A model generated the notes under the pieces. The model had not been told where the DNA came from, searched no databases, and saw only the letters and a program-made list of their open reading frames with translations. 64,000 nt of DNA, from positions 310,001-374,000 of the forward strand of contig JACCLO010000012.1 of the NCBI GenBank assembly GCA_029448655.1. Direction: 5' to 3'. Positions 35,408 through 48,238 of the stretch are shown here, piece by piece; positions within the stretch are counted from its first letter, which is position 1, and each line of letters starts with the position of its first letter. This stretch comes from Wolfiporia cocos (lineage: Eukaryota > Basidiomycota > Agaricomycetes > Polyporales > Phaeolaceae). The position numbers and the translations under genes are program-made.

Positions 35408-35920
35408 GGCCATATTTCTTGCTACTCGCTGTCATCTGAACATAATCTGACTGTATATATTGAGTATTACTAGACAACTTATGTCGATTCTAAGGGAAGG
35501 TATTGAAATATATTGGCCAAATGCATAAGTGTTGAGATGCATAAAGTGTGGCTGTATTGGCAGACATGATAGATTAGACTAGTAAGAGATAAGAACCAGG
35601 TGTTGGTCTCCAATGTTTGTATGGCTTTGTATAAGTAACATTGTATAGGCTGGCATTACAGTAGAATAGTCATGAGAACAAAATGATCAAATGGCCTGTC
35701 ACTTTATATCCCAAATATAGCAGAAATTATTGTGATGCAGACCTGGCAGATCCACAACTGTATGAAATGCTTTCTTTGTATCTCAGGAATTGTAAATAAG
35801 AACAGTGCTACACACCTTCTATCTTTATGTTAGCATACTGCTCCATCAAATTTTTCATTAGGATCAAAGAAAGGTCTATTAAGTTCAGATTAGGCAGTAG
35901 CATGATGCTGAATCAATGGC
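35408..35920. other. AT-rich spacer, nothing recognised
   Basis: About 510 bp of CpG-poor sequence without repeats or frames that could be assigned. Confidence 0.3.
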
Positions 35921-36295
35921 AGAGCAAAATCATACCTTCTAGCTGCATTGGATCAAAGAGAAAGCACCCTGCTCATTAGACCACTCTTGTGTGGCTATCA
36001 CAAACCAGACCGGAGGTTGTGCAGGTGGTATCAGGTAGGGGCCAAAGATGAGAATATCAGTTCTGAGGTATGAGACATCAGAACCAGTTGTTATGTACAT
36101 GAGATCACATGACATGGCACCTGTAAGAGTGCCAGGCAGTATCATAAGTCCAAGGCACCAGTAATGGCAATCAAGGGGTAGCATAACCTGTTGGGCCCAG
36201 TAATGGACCCTAGGTGTGAGTGTAGGGGTGGCATACCTAGTTGGTAGCCTGTGGGGCATCTAAGGCAAAAAGTGAGTGACACATTTTCTGTGACA
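35921..36295 (-). mobile_element. Short decayed LTR-like element
   Basis: ATGGC at 35916-35920 and 36296-36300; right end CTGTGACA. Palindrome GTTCTGA ... CAGAAC (about 36060-36083) and two AGTAAT palindromes. The left end has lost its TGAC. Confidence 0.55.
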
Positions 36296-36300
36296 ATGGC

Positions 36301-39300
36301 TCTCCTCATTGTCTGGCTTTTACATATAGCTAGAGTGGTAGGTGGGAAACATGCACTCACCTGTGCAATCTTGATCAGACATGTAGTCTGATGCATTGCC
36401 AAGTGGTGGTTCTAATCAAGAAATGTCACTATTGAATACTTGTCAACAGCTATGGTATTTAGAGTGCAATTCCTGACAAATTTCTCAATATTCTCTTGTA
36501 TTAGTTTCTTTTAAAGTATGTAGCTCTGGCATGTCATCAATAGTGGTGGATCATAGCTACAACACAATGTGATGTCCCCACAGCCCTCCCACCACTGGCT
36601 TTCTACTATTCAGCTTTAAACTACACAAAATGGCTGCTATTGGCTATGTAGCACATGATGCTTGTAAATGGAGTTTTGATTCTGAGCAGATGCTGAAGGT
36701 GGAGTACTACTATCTTACTGGTGGCAGCAACCATACAACGTCCAAAGTAGGATGAGGTGCGCAGCATATATACAGCCACCTGTCCCACTTACTTGTGTTG
36801 GCTTGTCATGTCTCCTGCAGGTGCCCACCTCATCTACTGCCTTATTGATTGAGCCACAGCCTAACCACTTGTATCCAACAAAGACATGTCACATGTCTGT
36901 CAGTCTATTGACCGAGCAGCCACCAGCCTGCTCATGGTTGGCAAAGATGCCTTGTTGAAAAGAGACCTTGCTCAAAACAGCAGCTCCATTGGCTAGCCCA
37001 CATGAATCTACAGCCACTGCCATATCATAGCTGCTATGTATCTACTAATTATGGATAGATAGAGTTCATACCCTACTTTGTGTACTACTGCTACCACTGA
37101 ATTGCAACACAACACAACTAAATACCTATTCACCAACTACCAAATGATAATACATTTACTGTATTAGACCATATTGAGAAGGAGTCCATAACATTAGATC
37201 AAGAATCTCCACGAATCTTCTTCATCTTATCTTCTGTTGATGGTTTTCTTTGGCTATTGTAGATTGACAGATCCTTAATCATAGATCAACTCATCTTGTC
37301 TGGTTGGCGACTGATCATGGATCACAAACAGCCAAACATCAGCACCATCACATCTACCTGTGCACCAAAAAGGGGATGTCAGAGCAGCCAAGTACAGTTA
37401 TCTTGTCAGTGAAGAGCATGAGAGTACAATTTACCAGATAATTATAGAGCTAAGTGCTAATTCCTGGATCCAGGAATTGCAACAAATAGATTTGTATGGT
37501 TTGAAAATGATAAGCACCAACAATACTGGTCAGGACAATGCAGGGGTTGGCTTGCAATCAGCAATCTAAGGATCAAGAGACAATGGCAGAACTTACAGTC
37601 TTCAGCAGTTAGAAATAAATACGGCCCTGTCAGTGATGCCAATAAATTGGCAAGCACACAAATACCCTGGACATAGAATAGTCCAGAACATGGGCTCAAA
37701 GCAGCTACACAAAGGTTGGAGAAGACTGATGGAACCTCACAGTCTTATAGCAGGTCAGAAACAAACTGAGAGGTCTTGTGATTGTCACTAATAGATGACA
37801 ATGCGAGAGAATCCCTAGGTGCCAGAAAGAATGACCGTAAATGAGCAGGACAATTATTGGAACAATGAGTACAACCCACAAAAGGCGCTAGCAAGCTGCG
37901 CAAAACTCCCTTGCATGTAGAATAAAACCCATGTATTTGAAAGTACGAAAGCCCTTAGGTGCCTTATTTGTGCTCAAGAAGGACACTGCTCTACCCAAGA
38001 TGAAAAGCAAGTATATTGCTTGCATAGCAGTAATGGCAGTCTGATTGACACCACTGAAGGCTCTGCCCTGGTGCAGGCACATGCCAAAGACATTGAGCAG
38101 GCCACTTGTGGTATGATCCTTCCATTTACCTATGATATCATTGTGCCTGTGTACATTTGTCTTTTCAGCTGAGAATGGAAGATGAGATGTGTACTAATAC
38201 AAATTGTGACCCGGAACCATACAAAAGTGGTATTCCATTGATGCAAGGTTTGTAGAAATGGGAGTAATGACTGCATGAAAGAGAAGACATTCAACATTTT
38301 CGGCATGGAACAAGCGTGGCCATAACATAAGCAGTTGCAACTCCTACCATCAAGCCCTGATCATTGTTATCATGACCCTTGTGTTTGCAACCCTCTGCCT
38401 ATGCTTGCCCCCATTACTTCCGAGCAGAAGGGGATACTAATGAGTTGACCAATAATGAGTTGTCCACTTGAGGGCTGCAAGGGATTATTTGTGCTTGCTG
38501 ACAGGGCAGGGTATACAGAATCTTCATTCATCACTTACCCAGCCATTCCTTGCCCATCATCCCTTGTGTCCTTGCTCTGAGATCGCATTTTATGTTGCAA
38601 AAAAGGTGGCGCTTCACAACCACATCGAGAAACAGGTGGCTGAGAGCTACTGATTTTGAACCTCACTATCCATGATCTTGGGCTTCTTTGCCTGCCTAAC
38701 TCTTGTGCGAAGATTCAGCCTCCTCCTGTGTTCTGCGTGAGTAGACCCTTAATGTGCCCTCCTATAGCGCCCCTCGGCATTCACATAGCTCAATTTGCTG
38801 CTCTGATTACTCCCTAAATCGTCTTTTTGCTCCATTGGACTCAGTTGGCCTCCCTTGGATTCCATTCAATGTCTACCACCCTATCATTTATTTCGAAGGC
38901 TCTTTTCGACCAAATATCACTAATGGGCATTTGATATGGAGGCTAGGCCGTGCAGTCTCGGCGAATGGTACATTTGTCAACAGGACAGATCGCTTCGGCC
39001 GTCACCGAGCCTCCACATGTGGCTGAATGCCGTAAATTTGAAAGTTTGATACCAGAACGGACAGGATAACCGGAGATACTTGGGCATGAATTGATCCTCA
39101 CGCGATGTAGGCGATATTTGGGGTCGATACACATGCAGAGACATCCCGGTACGGGTTTCAACACCTACAATGCACTCACGGGCCTCTCCCTGCATAAGTG
39201 CGAGTCACTCTCCGCTCGCTCTCTGCTCGTGCAATTGCAGTACAAATCCGAAATGCAAGCCCCATGAGTTTCAATCCCAATGCCCTGGACAATTAGTCGA

Positions 39301-39608
39301 TTCTCATAGCTCTACCAGCTGAGCACAATTGCTGCGCCAGAATATGCTCCTAACGACTCCTTGACACTCCCCAAGATCCCGGGGATGATCCTCACCCTTA
39401 TGAACCAGCCCTCCTATGTCTCTGATGATACAACTCTTGTTTAGAAAAGGCTGCTTTGCCCCCAACACGCTGGTTGCGCATTCTGTGACCTGTGATAGGT
39501 CAGCCACAATGCCATCCCAGACGCAACGCCATAGCTCATATGAAGAAGTGCAACACCAGGGGAGGGACAAGAAACCCATTGAGGAATCGGCTGTAGCTGC
39601 GTCTGTAA
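36301..39608. other. Gene-free, CpG-poor stretch
   Basis: Only short, unrecognised frames. No LTR ends, duplications or hairpins of the type seen elsewhere. Probably old decayed repeats. Confidence 0.35.
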
Positions 39609-41728
39609 GTGTTAGTTTGCACTACAGCTCTGCTCTTACTCAAATTGCTTGCGGTAGCCCCTCACCGCCACTGCTTTCACACCTACTCCCATCACCACAT
39701 CTCTATTCACTCCGCCAACAGTCGGTATCATCTAATTCTGCTGGTGCTGAGTGTGCAGAGTTTCTACCTGGGAAAGAGGGGGGGAATGTCTGCAGGGTCG
39801 CATTTCATGATCCTGCATGTTCCTGAGCTAGGTAACAATCTACTGTCCGTCTTCCAATTTCACATGCGATAAAAGCTAGCATTTGTGAGATTAATGGCTC
39901 AGAATGCGCTCTCAGCGTGCGGCATAGACCTTGCTCTATGGCACGAACGCATTTGGCACGAACGCATTTCTCATGTCAATCTCGACGATTTGGCTGCAGC
40001 TCGTTTCTGTCATCACTCTGAGCACTCTGCAATGTCGGTATGCTGGCGCCGAATGCTGTGCTCCACACAGAAATCATGGTAGGCATGGTCCATGTACTTC
40101 CCCCTTCCTCCTCCTTTTTCCTTGTTCTCTTATTGCGCAATCTAAGTGCATTCGCTGCCAGTGTGTGTACGCCTTGAATGTGCACTCGTGCTTGAGGAGT
40201 GAAACAGCCCGAAGCACAAATCATCTTCAACAAACATGATCCAGTAATACCCCCGTGTAGTGGCAACTAGCATAGATCCTTCAGATTGGTGTGGACCAGC
40301 ACGCGCCCACCCATCTTTCTGGATGCAGTGCGCAAAATCCCATGGCAGTGCAGCATTTCGGTGAAGCAGGGCTTGCACTACTGATTTGAAGCAGAAATAT
40401 TATGATCGTTACGGAGGGAGTAACCTTTTTGTATATCCTGGCGAACCACCGTTTTATTCTGAAATTATGTATGGGAGCAAGCCAGATGTCTACCACCTTC
40501 GCGTCTTTGGGTTCTAACTTATGTCCTCAGGAGGTGTGTCAGGGCAGCTAGAAAGCGCTACAGCTGCACACGTTCATCTTTGTTGGCTACCAGAGAGGAC
40601 CAACGCTTACAGGTTCTGGGGAAGCACAGCAAACACAGCTTATTTGGATGAGCGCTATTTCCCTGGCAATTCCAAGCCTCTTCCCATGCTAGGGATATCT
40701 GTTGACTTGTCTGGTCCAAAGGAAGGAGCTCTATTACACGTTCCTCTTTCTCTTGCACCTCTGGACACAAGGCCATGGATCCCACTGGGTATTTTGCAAG
40801 GGCCGTTCCAGCGGCTGATCTACGAGCACAGTGGGTGGGTGTAGAGACAAAATGACACAAGCGTCATCATTGCTGTCTTTGTGAACGGCATTACCATTGC
40901 ACAGAGTTAATATCGGCCCCCCTCCCCATCCCCAATGCATTAAAGAGGACCTAAAAGTGAACTTCAAGCTCAGAGACCTCTAAAGTCCAGTATCCTAGCT
41001 GCTTAGAATCAAGGTGGAAACACGATAGGGCAACATGTTCCCTCTCCATTTTGCAGCACAGTATGGTATGGCCATACTTGCGTTCTATGGCTCTGCCCAA
41101 TGCAATGTTGTCGGCACTCCTATATATCTCGGTGTTCCGTCTCACACGAAAATGTCTCCACAGAGCCAGGCCAAGGTGGATGAGATTGGGAGACATCCTT
41201 TATAACCAGGTGGTTTGCTCCCTGCTGTTACAAGGTGTACAGACATTGCAAAGACAGTTGGTATACTGGTGCTGAGCAGGAATACAGGCATTGTTCTGCT
41301 ATATGAAGGACACACATGACTACAAGCTAATCCACCCACCCACTGTGGACAGGGTCTCCCTCTCTCATTTATAGATGTTGACCAATGCCGGTGGCCTAGA
41401 CAAATGGGAGGTTTACCAGCAGAGTTGGCACTCTGGTGGGATCTCCTGGCCATCCCACCTAAGCAGAGTTTGTTGCTGTGTCTGCCAGGCAGGAGATTGC
41501 CTGATTGTGCAACCTTGTTAGCTGAGCTTGGCTTCTTTCTCTGCACCTCTACACTCTACATCAACAATCTCTCTGCACTCTCAGTCTGCAAGAATCCAAG
41601 TGCATCATGCAATACTTCTGGCTGCGAGATGAGTTTACACAGGGATGCATTAAGCTGGAGCATTTGCGGGCATCACTTGCAAAGCCTAAGGGTTAGGATG
41701 CTAGGGCTAGAGAAGTGACTGGTTGGGG
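39609..41728 (+). pseudogene. Decayed Ty1/copia pol relic with an internal inverted piece
   Basis: On plus: LHVPELGNNLLSVFQF (protease to GAG-pre-integrase region, about 39820), LALWHERI...SHVNLDDL (about 39925), MYGSKPDVYHLRVFG (integrase-RT linker, about 40470), AAHVHLCWLPERTNAYRFW (about 40560), and a copia RNase H end (LLAELGF, TSTLYINNLSALSVCKNP, about 41515-41600). Many frameshifts and stops. The integrase start lies inverted at about 40130-40378. Confidence 0.75.
40130..40378 (-). pseudogene. Inverted integrase segment within the copia relic
   Basis: The minus strand reads CKPC, GGRVLVHTNLKD and, after a frameshift, SMLVATTRGYYWIMFVEDD, which match the copia integrase zinc finger and core start (CxxC, VHTDL, YWITFIDDY). 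The neighbours on both sides read on plus, so a small inversion occurred. Confidence 0.65.
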
Positions 41729-41990
41729 AGTGTTGAGGAAGTAAATGTCCAGTCACTTTGGTGACTTATGAGATACTATAGAGGCTAGGGGTGCTAGTAT
41801 GTGGATAAGATCGCCGTAGCCACAGGGCAGTTGTATTTCTGGAAACTAACTGTTTACCAGTTCATTTCGCCCTGTGTTGAGTTTCTGGCTCTTACCACTT
41901 ACCAAACTCGACACAGGTGTATTTTATACCTTTCTGTGCAATATATCATTTGACCAAACTCGACATAGGCCTTTGCTCCAAGGGCTTCTA
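41729..41990 (+). mobile_element. Possible 3' LTR fragment of the copia relic
   Basis: GGTTGGGGAG (polypurine-like) precedes TGTTGAGGAAG, the usual place and form of a copia 3' LTR start after RNase H. The LTR end was not identified. Confidence 0.4.
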
Positions 41991-42084
41991 GCTGCTAGGA
42001 ACTCCAACATAGATATGGAACCAGTGTCAATGAGACATCATGTATGCAACAAGCGCCTGCTGCAGGCAATTTGAGCCAGGCAGG

Positions 42085-42444
42085 GCAATCTTGTGTGAGT
42101 CTGAGCTATAAGGCTCAGACATGTATGCACATGCTGTCATTCATAGCCAGTGGTTCTTGCCCTAAACTAAGGGGTCTGTGCACACCCATAATGCTAGTGT
42201 CTACAGTAACTAAGGTGACGTAGCATGTAACTACTGTGACTATATCATGTGAGTATAGATAACATGATATGTCATGCACCTGTCTTATCTAACAATGATC
42301 TGATAATGGCTATCTAATCAGGGCACCTGCCGGTTAGTCTGTGGGCAAAGGCCGCTGGCCCTACAGTGCATGCTGCAGTGTGTGTTGAAACAGCACATTC
42401 ACGCTTTAAATGAGCTAGGTAATGCCGCAGAATAATCTGTGACA
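42085..42444 (-). mobile_element. 5' part of an LTR-like element
   Basis: Palindrome GTCTGAG/CTCAGAC (about 42095) and TGCCCTAAACTAAGG block in minus sense, ending AATAATCTGTGACA. No matching duplication (right flank CCTGA). Confidence 0.55.
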
Positions 42445-42888
42445 CCTGAAATAGAGGGCCAAAAGGGCATAACCAAGTGCTAGGGATATGATTTTGTATG
42501 AAATTTCTTGGCAACAAAACCACTGCAATGAAGAAGTATGGCATCAAATGAGGTCTTAATTACCTGGCTTGGAGTAGAGGCTTCCAAGATATTAGTCATC
42601 ACTGTACCTTTGCATTCTCTGATCGTATGGCTGTCTGGCTTGCATTATGTTACCTCTTTCATGATTTGGATAAAGCTTTTGTTCATTGTGAGTGGCAGAT
42701 GCTACTTATATACAACTGCATTGCTTATTGAGATCTAGATTCAGAATGAGCAGTGGAAAAAACACAGTAAGAAGATTCTCAATTGCATTGTTATTAATTC
42801 AGAAATTGCAAGGCATGTGAAAGTGCTCTGTATTCCTGGCTTTTGTGCCAGTGTTATCTTTTTTCTCTACTTTGCAACTCCTGCAGTC
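42445..42888. other. Spacer, nothing recognised
   Basis: About 440 bp, AT-rich, no repeat ends. Confidence 0.3.
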
Positions 42889-43304
42889 TGTCACGATTTT
42901 ATTGTGGCATTTAGGTACGCTACCACCGGGACTCAAACCCCCGTACCTACATACAGTAGTCATGTGTCCTGGTCGCTGATAGTGGTTAGTTACCTTAGTA
43001 GCGCCCCCCTTGGTTATCATGTGCACAGCCCCTTTAGATACTAGCGCCGCCCCTTAGCTACGCACAGACCTACTTTAGGGTAGCTACATACGTCTGTGCT
43101 GCGACGCTCCTCATGTACATAAGGCTGCACCCTCTGAGGCTTACACCTCAGAGTAGTTATTCTAGGCGTTGGGCTGGTCCCTCAACTCTCTTCTTGTCTG
43201 CCTTGCTTGAGGTCTGCTGTGCGCCAACACAGTACTGCGACACAGTCTTGTCCTTTCCTTGGGCCGACTCTTAGGTGGACCGTCACTAGATAAGTGTTGT
43301 GTCA
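42889..43304 (+). mobile_element. Solo LTR-like element with B-box block
   Basis: 416 bp, TGTCACGATTTTATTGTGG ... TTGTGTCA, duplication CAGTC (42884-42888, 43305-43309). Palindrome CTCTGAGG-CTTACA-CCTCAGAG (43132-43153). On the minus strand GGTTTGAGTCCC (about 42921-42932) fits a B box. Confidence 0.87.
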
Positions 43305-43517
43305 CAGTCTCAGTGTGAGTCTTTTAGCTCAACTAAGTACTTTTATCAGGTAGTCCTTGTCAACTAGTCACAAATTATTCAGGTTTTACACTAATTTTTC
43401 CAATTTTCCACAAATTATTTTTAATTTCTATATCACAAACTAGATGGTACCATGTAGCAGTGGTCACTGCAGGTGGTTTTGGTCAGTCTAGAGGTGGTCA
43501 AGTGCATGAGCGTGTCA
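43305..43517. other. Spacer, nothing recognised
   Basis: About 210 bp, AT-rich, no repeat ends apart from the LTR flanks. Confidence 0.3.
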
Positions 43518-43735
43518 TGACACTCAGTGGCAAGCCCTCAGTCTAGTATGCATGAGCAGAGGACACGAGGCAGGGGAAGTTGCACATGGGGTCTAGTCCA
43601 GGCAACTAAGCCTATGAATGAGAATATTGGTTCTGAGCTGTAAGGAGCTGGTATGGTTATATACAGGGGGCATTGCTTATGATGTGTCTACCTTGAAGTC
43701 ATATGATCTATGTGCAGGCTGTAAGGCCGTTGCTA

Positions 43736-44361
43736 TGTCACAGGCCACTTACTTGTTGGCTGGTATGTGACTCTTGGTGCAAAGAGGCAAGTTTGTAGCG
43801 AGATATCAATGTGGTAAGCAGAGATAAGAGACGAAGGTGAATAGATCTGAGGGTAAGCACTCAGAGGGTAGTGTCTTAAATACATGTTGTATAGGTCCCT
43901 AGGGACCCTAAAGTAAAACCCCAGGTACTTATGGTACTATTCTGATTGGACAACCAGTAATGGTGTCATGTCGTAAATCAGCCAATGGGATATATGCCTC
44001 TGCTATACATGTGACGACTACTGGTAATTACTAAGATAGACCCATGCCCGGGGTCTGACCAAGGTCAGGTGATATAGATGTGGTCACATGCTTCCTCTGT
44101 GACTTGGTCCATTGTGTCTAGACTGTAGCCACGACCTTTAGGCTAGGTCTTATGACTTGTGGCTTGTAACTGTACAGTCCGGCACTACGGCAATTGCTTA
44201 TATAAATTATTCCCATGATCAGGTGCTTTGATACAATGTTGTAGCCCTATAAGTGAACTATCATGTGATGCTTGAGCACCCATATGGCACGTAATGGTTA
44301 AGGTGCAAAATGCAAAAGAAAATCTGTCTTTGAGGGTTGATATTTCACAAAAACTGTGACA
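43736..44361 (-). mobile_element. Solo LTR-like element, nested in 43518
   Basis: 626 bp, TGTCACAGGCC ... AACTGTGACA, duplication TGCTA (43731-43735, 44362-44366). Confidence 0.85.
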
Positions 44362-44581
44362 TGCTATAGAACTGGTTGTTGCTATGTACACTAGCATTGA
44401 TGGGGATATAACTAGGCACCAGTAATGGTGCCAAGTTGTAGTGTAGCCTTGTAGGGCCCTGTAAGGGACCCCAGTATCACAAAATTTTATATACACCCCT
44501 CTCCTCCCCTCGGGGTCGATCTCAAGCACTCACGTTTAGTAGTCACATGACTCTTGTACAGCAGTAGTGTAACAAGAATGC

Positions 44582-45893
44582 TGACACAAACTTGCCACGC
44601 AGTACTAAGTACCAATCTTTTGAGGGGTTGTCTGAGGGGTGCCGGTGACAAAGTGACATGCAGACTAGCACGTGTATATGCAGAGTGTCACAGATTTATC
44701 TGGGGCTTACAGCATTTTTCCTACGATTATAGCAATTTATCCGGGATTTATACATCTAACTACAAGTTATCTACGGGTTAACTCCCATTGCCATACGACA
44801 CGCTCTTAACTGGGCTTATCACCACATGACCAGTTACATAACGCTACGGTACCTTCCGGTCCAATAGCAACAATACAGCTACGTCATAGGTCTCGCCCGT
44901 TAGAGCAAGACCAGCCACATCATAAGATCTTAGATCATAATGATAGGCCGAGCGCGGCACGCTCGCATAATAATGTCCACATATACAAACATCGCCACAA
45001 GGCAATGTCCTATTGGGTCGGCCTCACCGGCTTCCCACACGTCATAAGATCCTTGATCATAATGGCACCTCAGGCGCGACACGCCTTCGCATAATTATGT
45101 CAACACGACCATACAGCACTATATTAGCAACAAGGCAATATCGCTATTGGTCCGGCCTTTACGGCCTCCACTATACCAGGGCTGTGCCCGCGTTAATCAA
45201 GATAATAAACCTCCTTCACTACTATTGGTGCGGCCATTACCGGCCCACACGGCCATTGTAGATAGGATCATAAACACAGTAGATAAGATAAGCTTCGCCC
45301 ATTGGCAAAGCCGCATAACCCGGAAAGGTAGTACTATACAGTAGCACATGACCTCTCCGCATACATGTATTTAAGTAGGAGCCAAGCGCTCCATACTTCA
45401 GTTCTATTCTATCGTCTTCACCCTGAGTGCCCATAGGCGGAGTACCATAGGTACTCCCCGGCGGACTACCATCGGTAGTCCCAAGCATTCTCGGCTACGC
45501 CGCTCCGCTACTTCCAATAGCCACTAGCTGCACTGGGTTTATCTTCCTCCTCTAGTCGCCCTAATACCTCAGGATAGTGACTAGGTGAGTCCCACAGGTA
45601 GATCTGTGTCACAGAGTAAGGGGACAAGTCCCAACGTCGATATTATCAAGTCTGGAGAGTAAGCCCCAGACGTCGTAGTATATATACATGTTGCGCTACG
45701 CTACAGAGTCCATTGGGGATGCCCTAAAGTAAGGGCCTGTGCGTAACTAGCTACTGCGCATCACATGTACGTATTACCTAATACTACAACCAATAGACCT
45801 ATCAAACATGTAAGTGTTAGCAATATATCCCTTAACTACAAGTCAGGTGACTCTCCGCCCAGGTGTATGTCGCAGACCGTAAAATCTGTGACA
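44582..45893 (-). mobile_element. LTR-like element, nested in 44475 and interrupted at 44686
   Basis: TGACACAAACTTG ... AAATCTGTGACA, duplication AATGC (44577-44581, 45894-45898). The related copy at 57916 is uninterrupted. Confidence 0.86.
44686..45611 (+). mobile_element. Solo LTR-like element, family A, innermost of the nest
   Basis: 926 bp, duplication CAGAG (44681-44685, 45612-45616). The related copy at 57916 has the empty site TATATGCAGAGTAAGG near 58008. TATTTAAG near 45368, then GGAGC-CAAGC-GCTCC. Confidence 0.92.
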
Positions 45894-46441
45894 AATGCGC
45901 CTGCCCCCCTCTTACGGTCACATGTAGCACAGGTAGTATATCATTACATAAGCATATCTCACATGACTTGGTGCACAGCCCCTACCTTTAGAGTGGGGCA
46001 CGATCTCATTAGCATAGAGTCTGCTTTGTATACAACCTGCTGTCTGAGGCCTTACAGTCTCAGACTCATTAATGTCACTCTGGGGCATGTCCCTGACTAT
46101 CACTCAACCTCTTGCTTGACTGAGTGCCCAACGTCAATGCCCTTGGGACTTGATGCACCCCATAGGCCAATCTACACTATGTCTTATCATATCTACAAGA
46201 CCTCTGGCCGGCATTCCTAGGCCCCCTCTTGCATTTGGTACAATACAAGTTAAGTCTTGTGTCACCCAGGTGTGGGTGTAAGTCATACCTTGGACCCAGT
46301 AATGGGCCCAAGGGGCTAGCATAGGTGGTAAGGCCATTAGCTAGGGGTATAGGCTGCCTGTAAGGGCTGCCTGTAGGGTGTAGGATGTATCGTAAAGTAA
46401 GAAGAAAGAACAAATGAATGGTCACCTTATGTTCTGTGACA

Positions 46442-47276
46442 TTCTATGCCTGTAAGATAGTTATCATGGCTTGAACCAAACTTTAGATACAACCTGATGC
46501 ACTTGCTGCACTATCTTATCAGATAGCATAAAGACAGATCACACCTCTGACATCACAGACATCATGTTATCTTACCAATCACCATTCCTGGAATATGTCA
46601 TCAGATACATATTGGCAGACCGAGCCTCAGTCAAGGCCTGGTGGGCTCAGACCATTATTGGCTAAGCCATAGAATACCATAGGAATGCCCTGGCAGTCAG
46701 GGGTTCTTTACAACATGTATATAAGAGTTAGCAACTGGGTGATAAGTCCCTGCTCCTTATACTAAACCTTAAGCTTACTCAGTGAGCTCCTTGCTTGTGT
46801 CACCCACACTGTGAACCAAGGCCCCAAATAAATTGCCCCAGCTAGACATAAGCCCTCAGATTGAGACTTATATACATGTGAGGGCAGAAACCTGTAAGGG
46901 CCTGTTCTAAAGCCATAGAATCTGTGCACTGTAAAGCACAACAAGGCTAAGTCTCATTGTACGTAGTAACATGCCTGCCAGTAATGGCTGGGCCAGTAAG
47001 AAGTGTGTTAGGACCTGTGGGTCCCATGCTAAGTAAGGGGAGTAAGCATTATGACAATCCCCAGTATCAAAGATTAGTAGTTAGGTGTGACCCATGATAT
47101 CATAGTCTAGATGATTCTCAAGAGTCTGGACTAATGATGTAATGGATGATGTAGGCTTAAAATCTAGAGCTATAGTCATATGTGATGACTAGCATGTAAG
47201 TACCAGTCAACTTAACCAGGTGATCGTGTGTATTAGCAAATCACTGGTAAGTGTAAGATAAGCCCTTCAGCCTATC
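46442..47276. other. CpG-poor remnants of LTR-like elements
   Basis: A plus TATATAAG (46717) and a minus TATATACATG (46869) with CCAGTAATGG (46976) indicate two decayed copies; no ends matched. Confidence 0.4.
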
Positions 47277-47618
47277 TGTCACAGTTTGTCTGTGGCATAC
47301 ACCTCTGCATGTAGTCATGTGATGTACAATAGATACTGTCATCTGATAAGATAGGTGTAGGTAATCACACTTATGGTCACAGTAGCTACAGTGACACATC
47401 ACCTAGTTACATTACCACATCTGACTGCATATTGTGCACAGACCTCTTTAGGATAGTCACTTAGGTATCTGCTCACATGCATGTATATTACCTTAGACAT
47501 CTGAGGCTTACACCTCAGACTTCATCTTCTAGTCATAGGGGCTAGTCCTCTGGTTCACACCTCTACTGCATGCTGCCTGCCCCCATCAGCTATTCTCTAT
47601 ACTGCACTATGCTAGGTA
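47277..47618 (+). mobile_element. LTR-like element, 3' end lost
   Basis: TGTCACAGTTTGTCTGTGG start; palindrome TCTGAGG-CTTACA-CCTCAGA near 47501. Cut by the next copy at 47619. Confidence 0.65.
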
Positions 47619-47807
47619 TGTCACAGTTCACGCTGTGGCACGGCCTCCAAGTGTCGTCACATGATCTGTAGAAAAGGACCATGCGTAGGTAGATAAGATA
47701 AGCAGCTACCCTATGGTCACACTAGGTACATAATGCATTACGATAGTTACACAGTAGTGCCCTGCACCTTACAGCACATGGGCCCCCTTCAGGACAGGTA
47801 GTATATC

Positions 47808-48238
47808 TGTCACAGATTCTGTGATGGAGATGCCCAGTCGCTACCCCAGTTCGAACCCACAACCTGCCTGCCCACATCTCTATTGCGTTACCATTAGTCT
47901 ACGGTGACCACCCCACCAGCGGTCACCTGACCCCCTAGTAGTTAGGTCACATGTACTTAGGAAGGCGCCTTACAGCGCATGGACCTGATCTTTAGGGTAG
48001 CCCGTTACTACTTAGCTACCGGTCCCCCTTTGTATATATATGTCAACGCTGAGGTCTTACAACCTTAGCTCCATCAATGTCGACTTGGGGCATGAGTGCC
48101 CCTGGTTTACCATCTCAGCTCCTTGTCTGACCCTTGACTGTCATCAACACTCTACTTAGTTATGTTCTTACTGAGTAACGACTAGTCAAATACCAGGACG
48201 GCTTGGACCTGACACGATACGTTGAGTATTCCGTGTCA
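47808..48238 (+). mobile_element. Solo LTR-like element, tRNA-like family D
   Basis: 431 bp, TGTCACAGATTCTGTGA ... CCGTGTCA, duplication ATATC (47803-47807, 48239-48243). Confidence 0.89.
47830..47920 (-). other. tRNA-like A/B box block in an LTR
   Basis: On the minus strand: GTAGACTAATGGTAACGC (A-box-like) and GTGGGTTCGAACTGGGG (B box, GGTTCGAA core). Same position and direction as in the copy at 22003. Confidence 0.68.

Larger units (their letters stand above)
44475..46264 (+). mobile_element. LTR-like element, nested in 43518 and interrupted at 44582
   Basis: TATCACAAAA start and CTTGTGTCA end, duplication CCCAG (44470-44474, 46265-46269). The related copy at 33970 keeps the empty site GGACCCCAGATGTGGG near 35258. 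Palindrome GTCTGAG/CTCAGAC at about 46042-46065. Confidence 0.82.
43518..46441 (-). mobile_element. LTR-like element hosting a four-level nest
   Basis: Same family as 33970. It reads 43518-43735, 44362-44474 and 46265-46441 once inserts are removed; end TTCTGTGACA. Carries GGCACC-AGTAAT-GGTGCC (44414) and GGACCC-AGTAAT-GGGCCC (46291). The outer duplication was not found. Confidence 0.68.
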
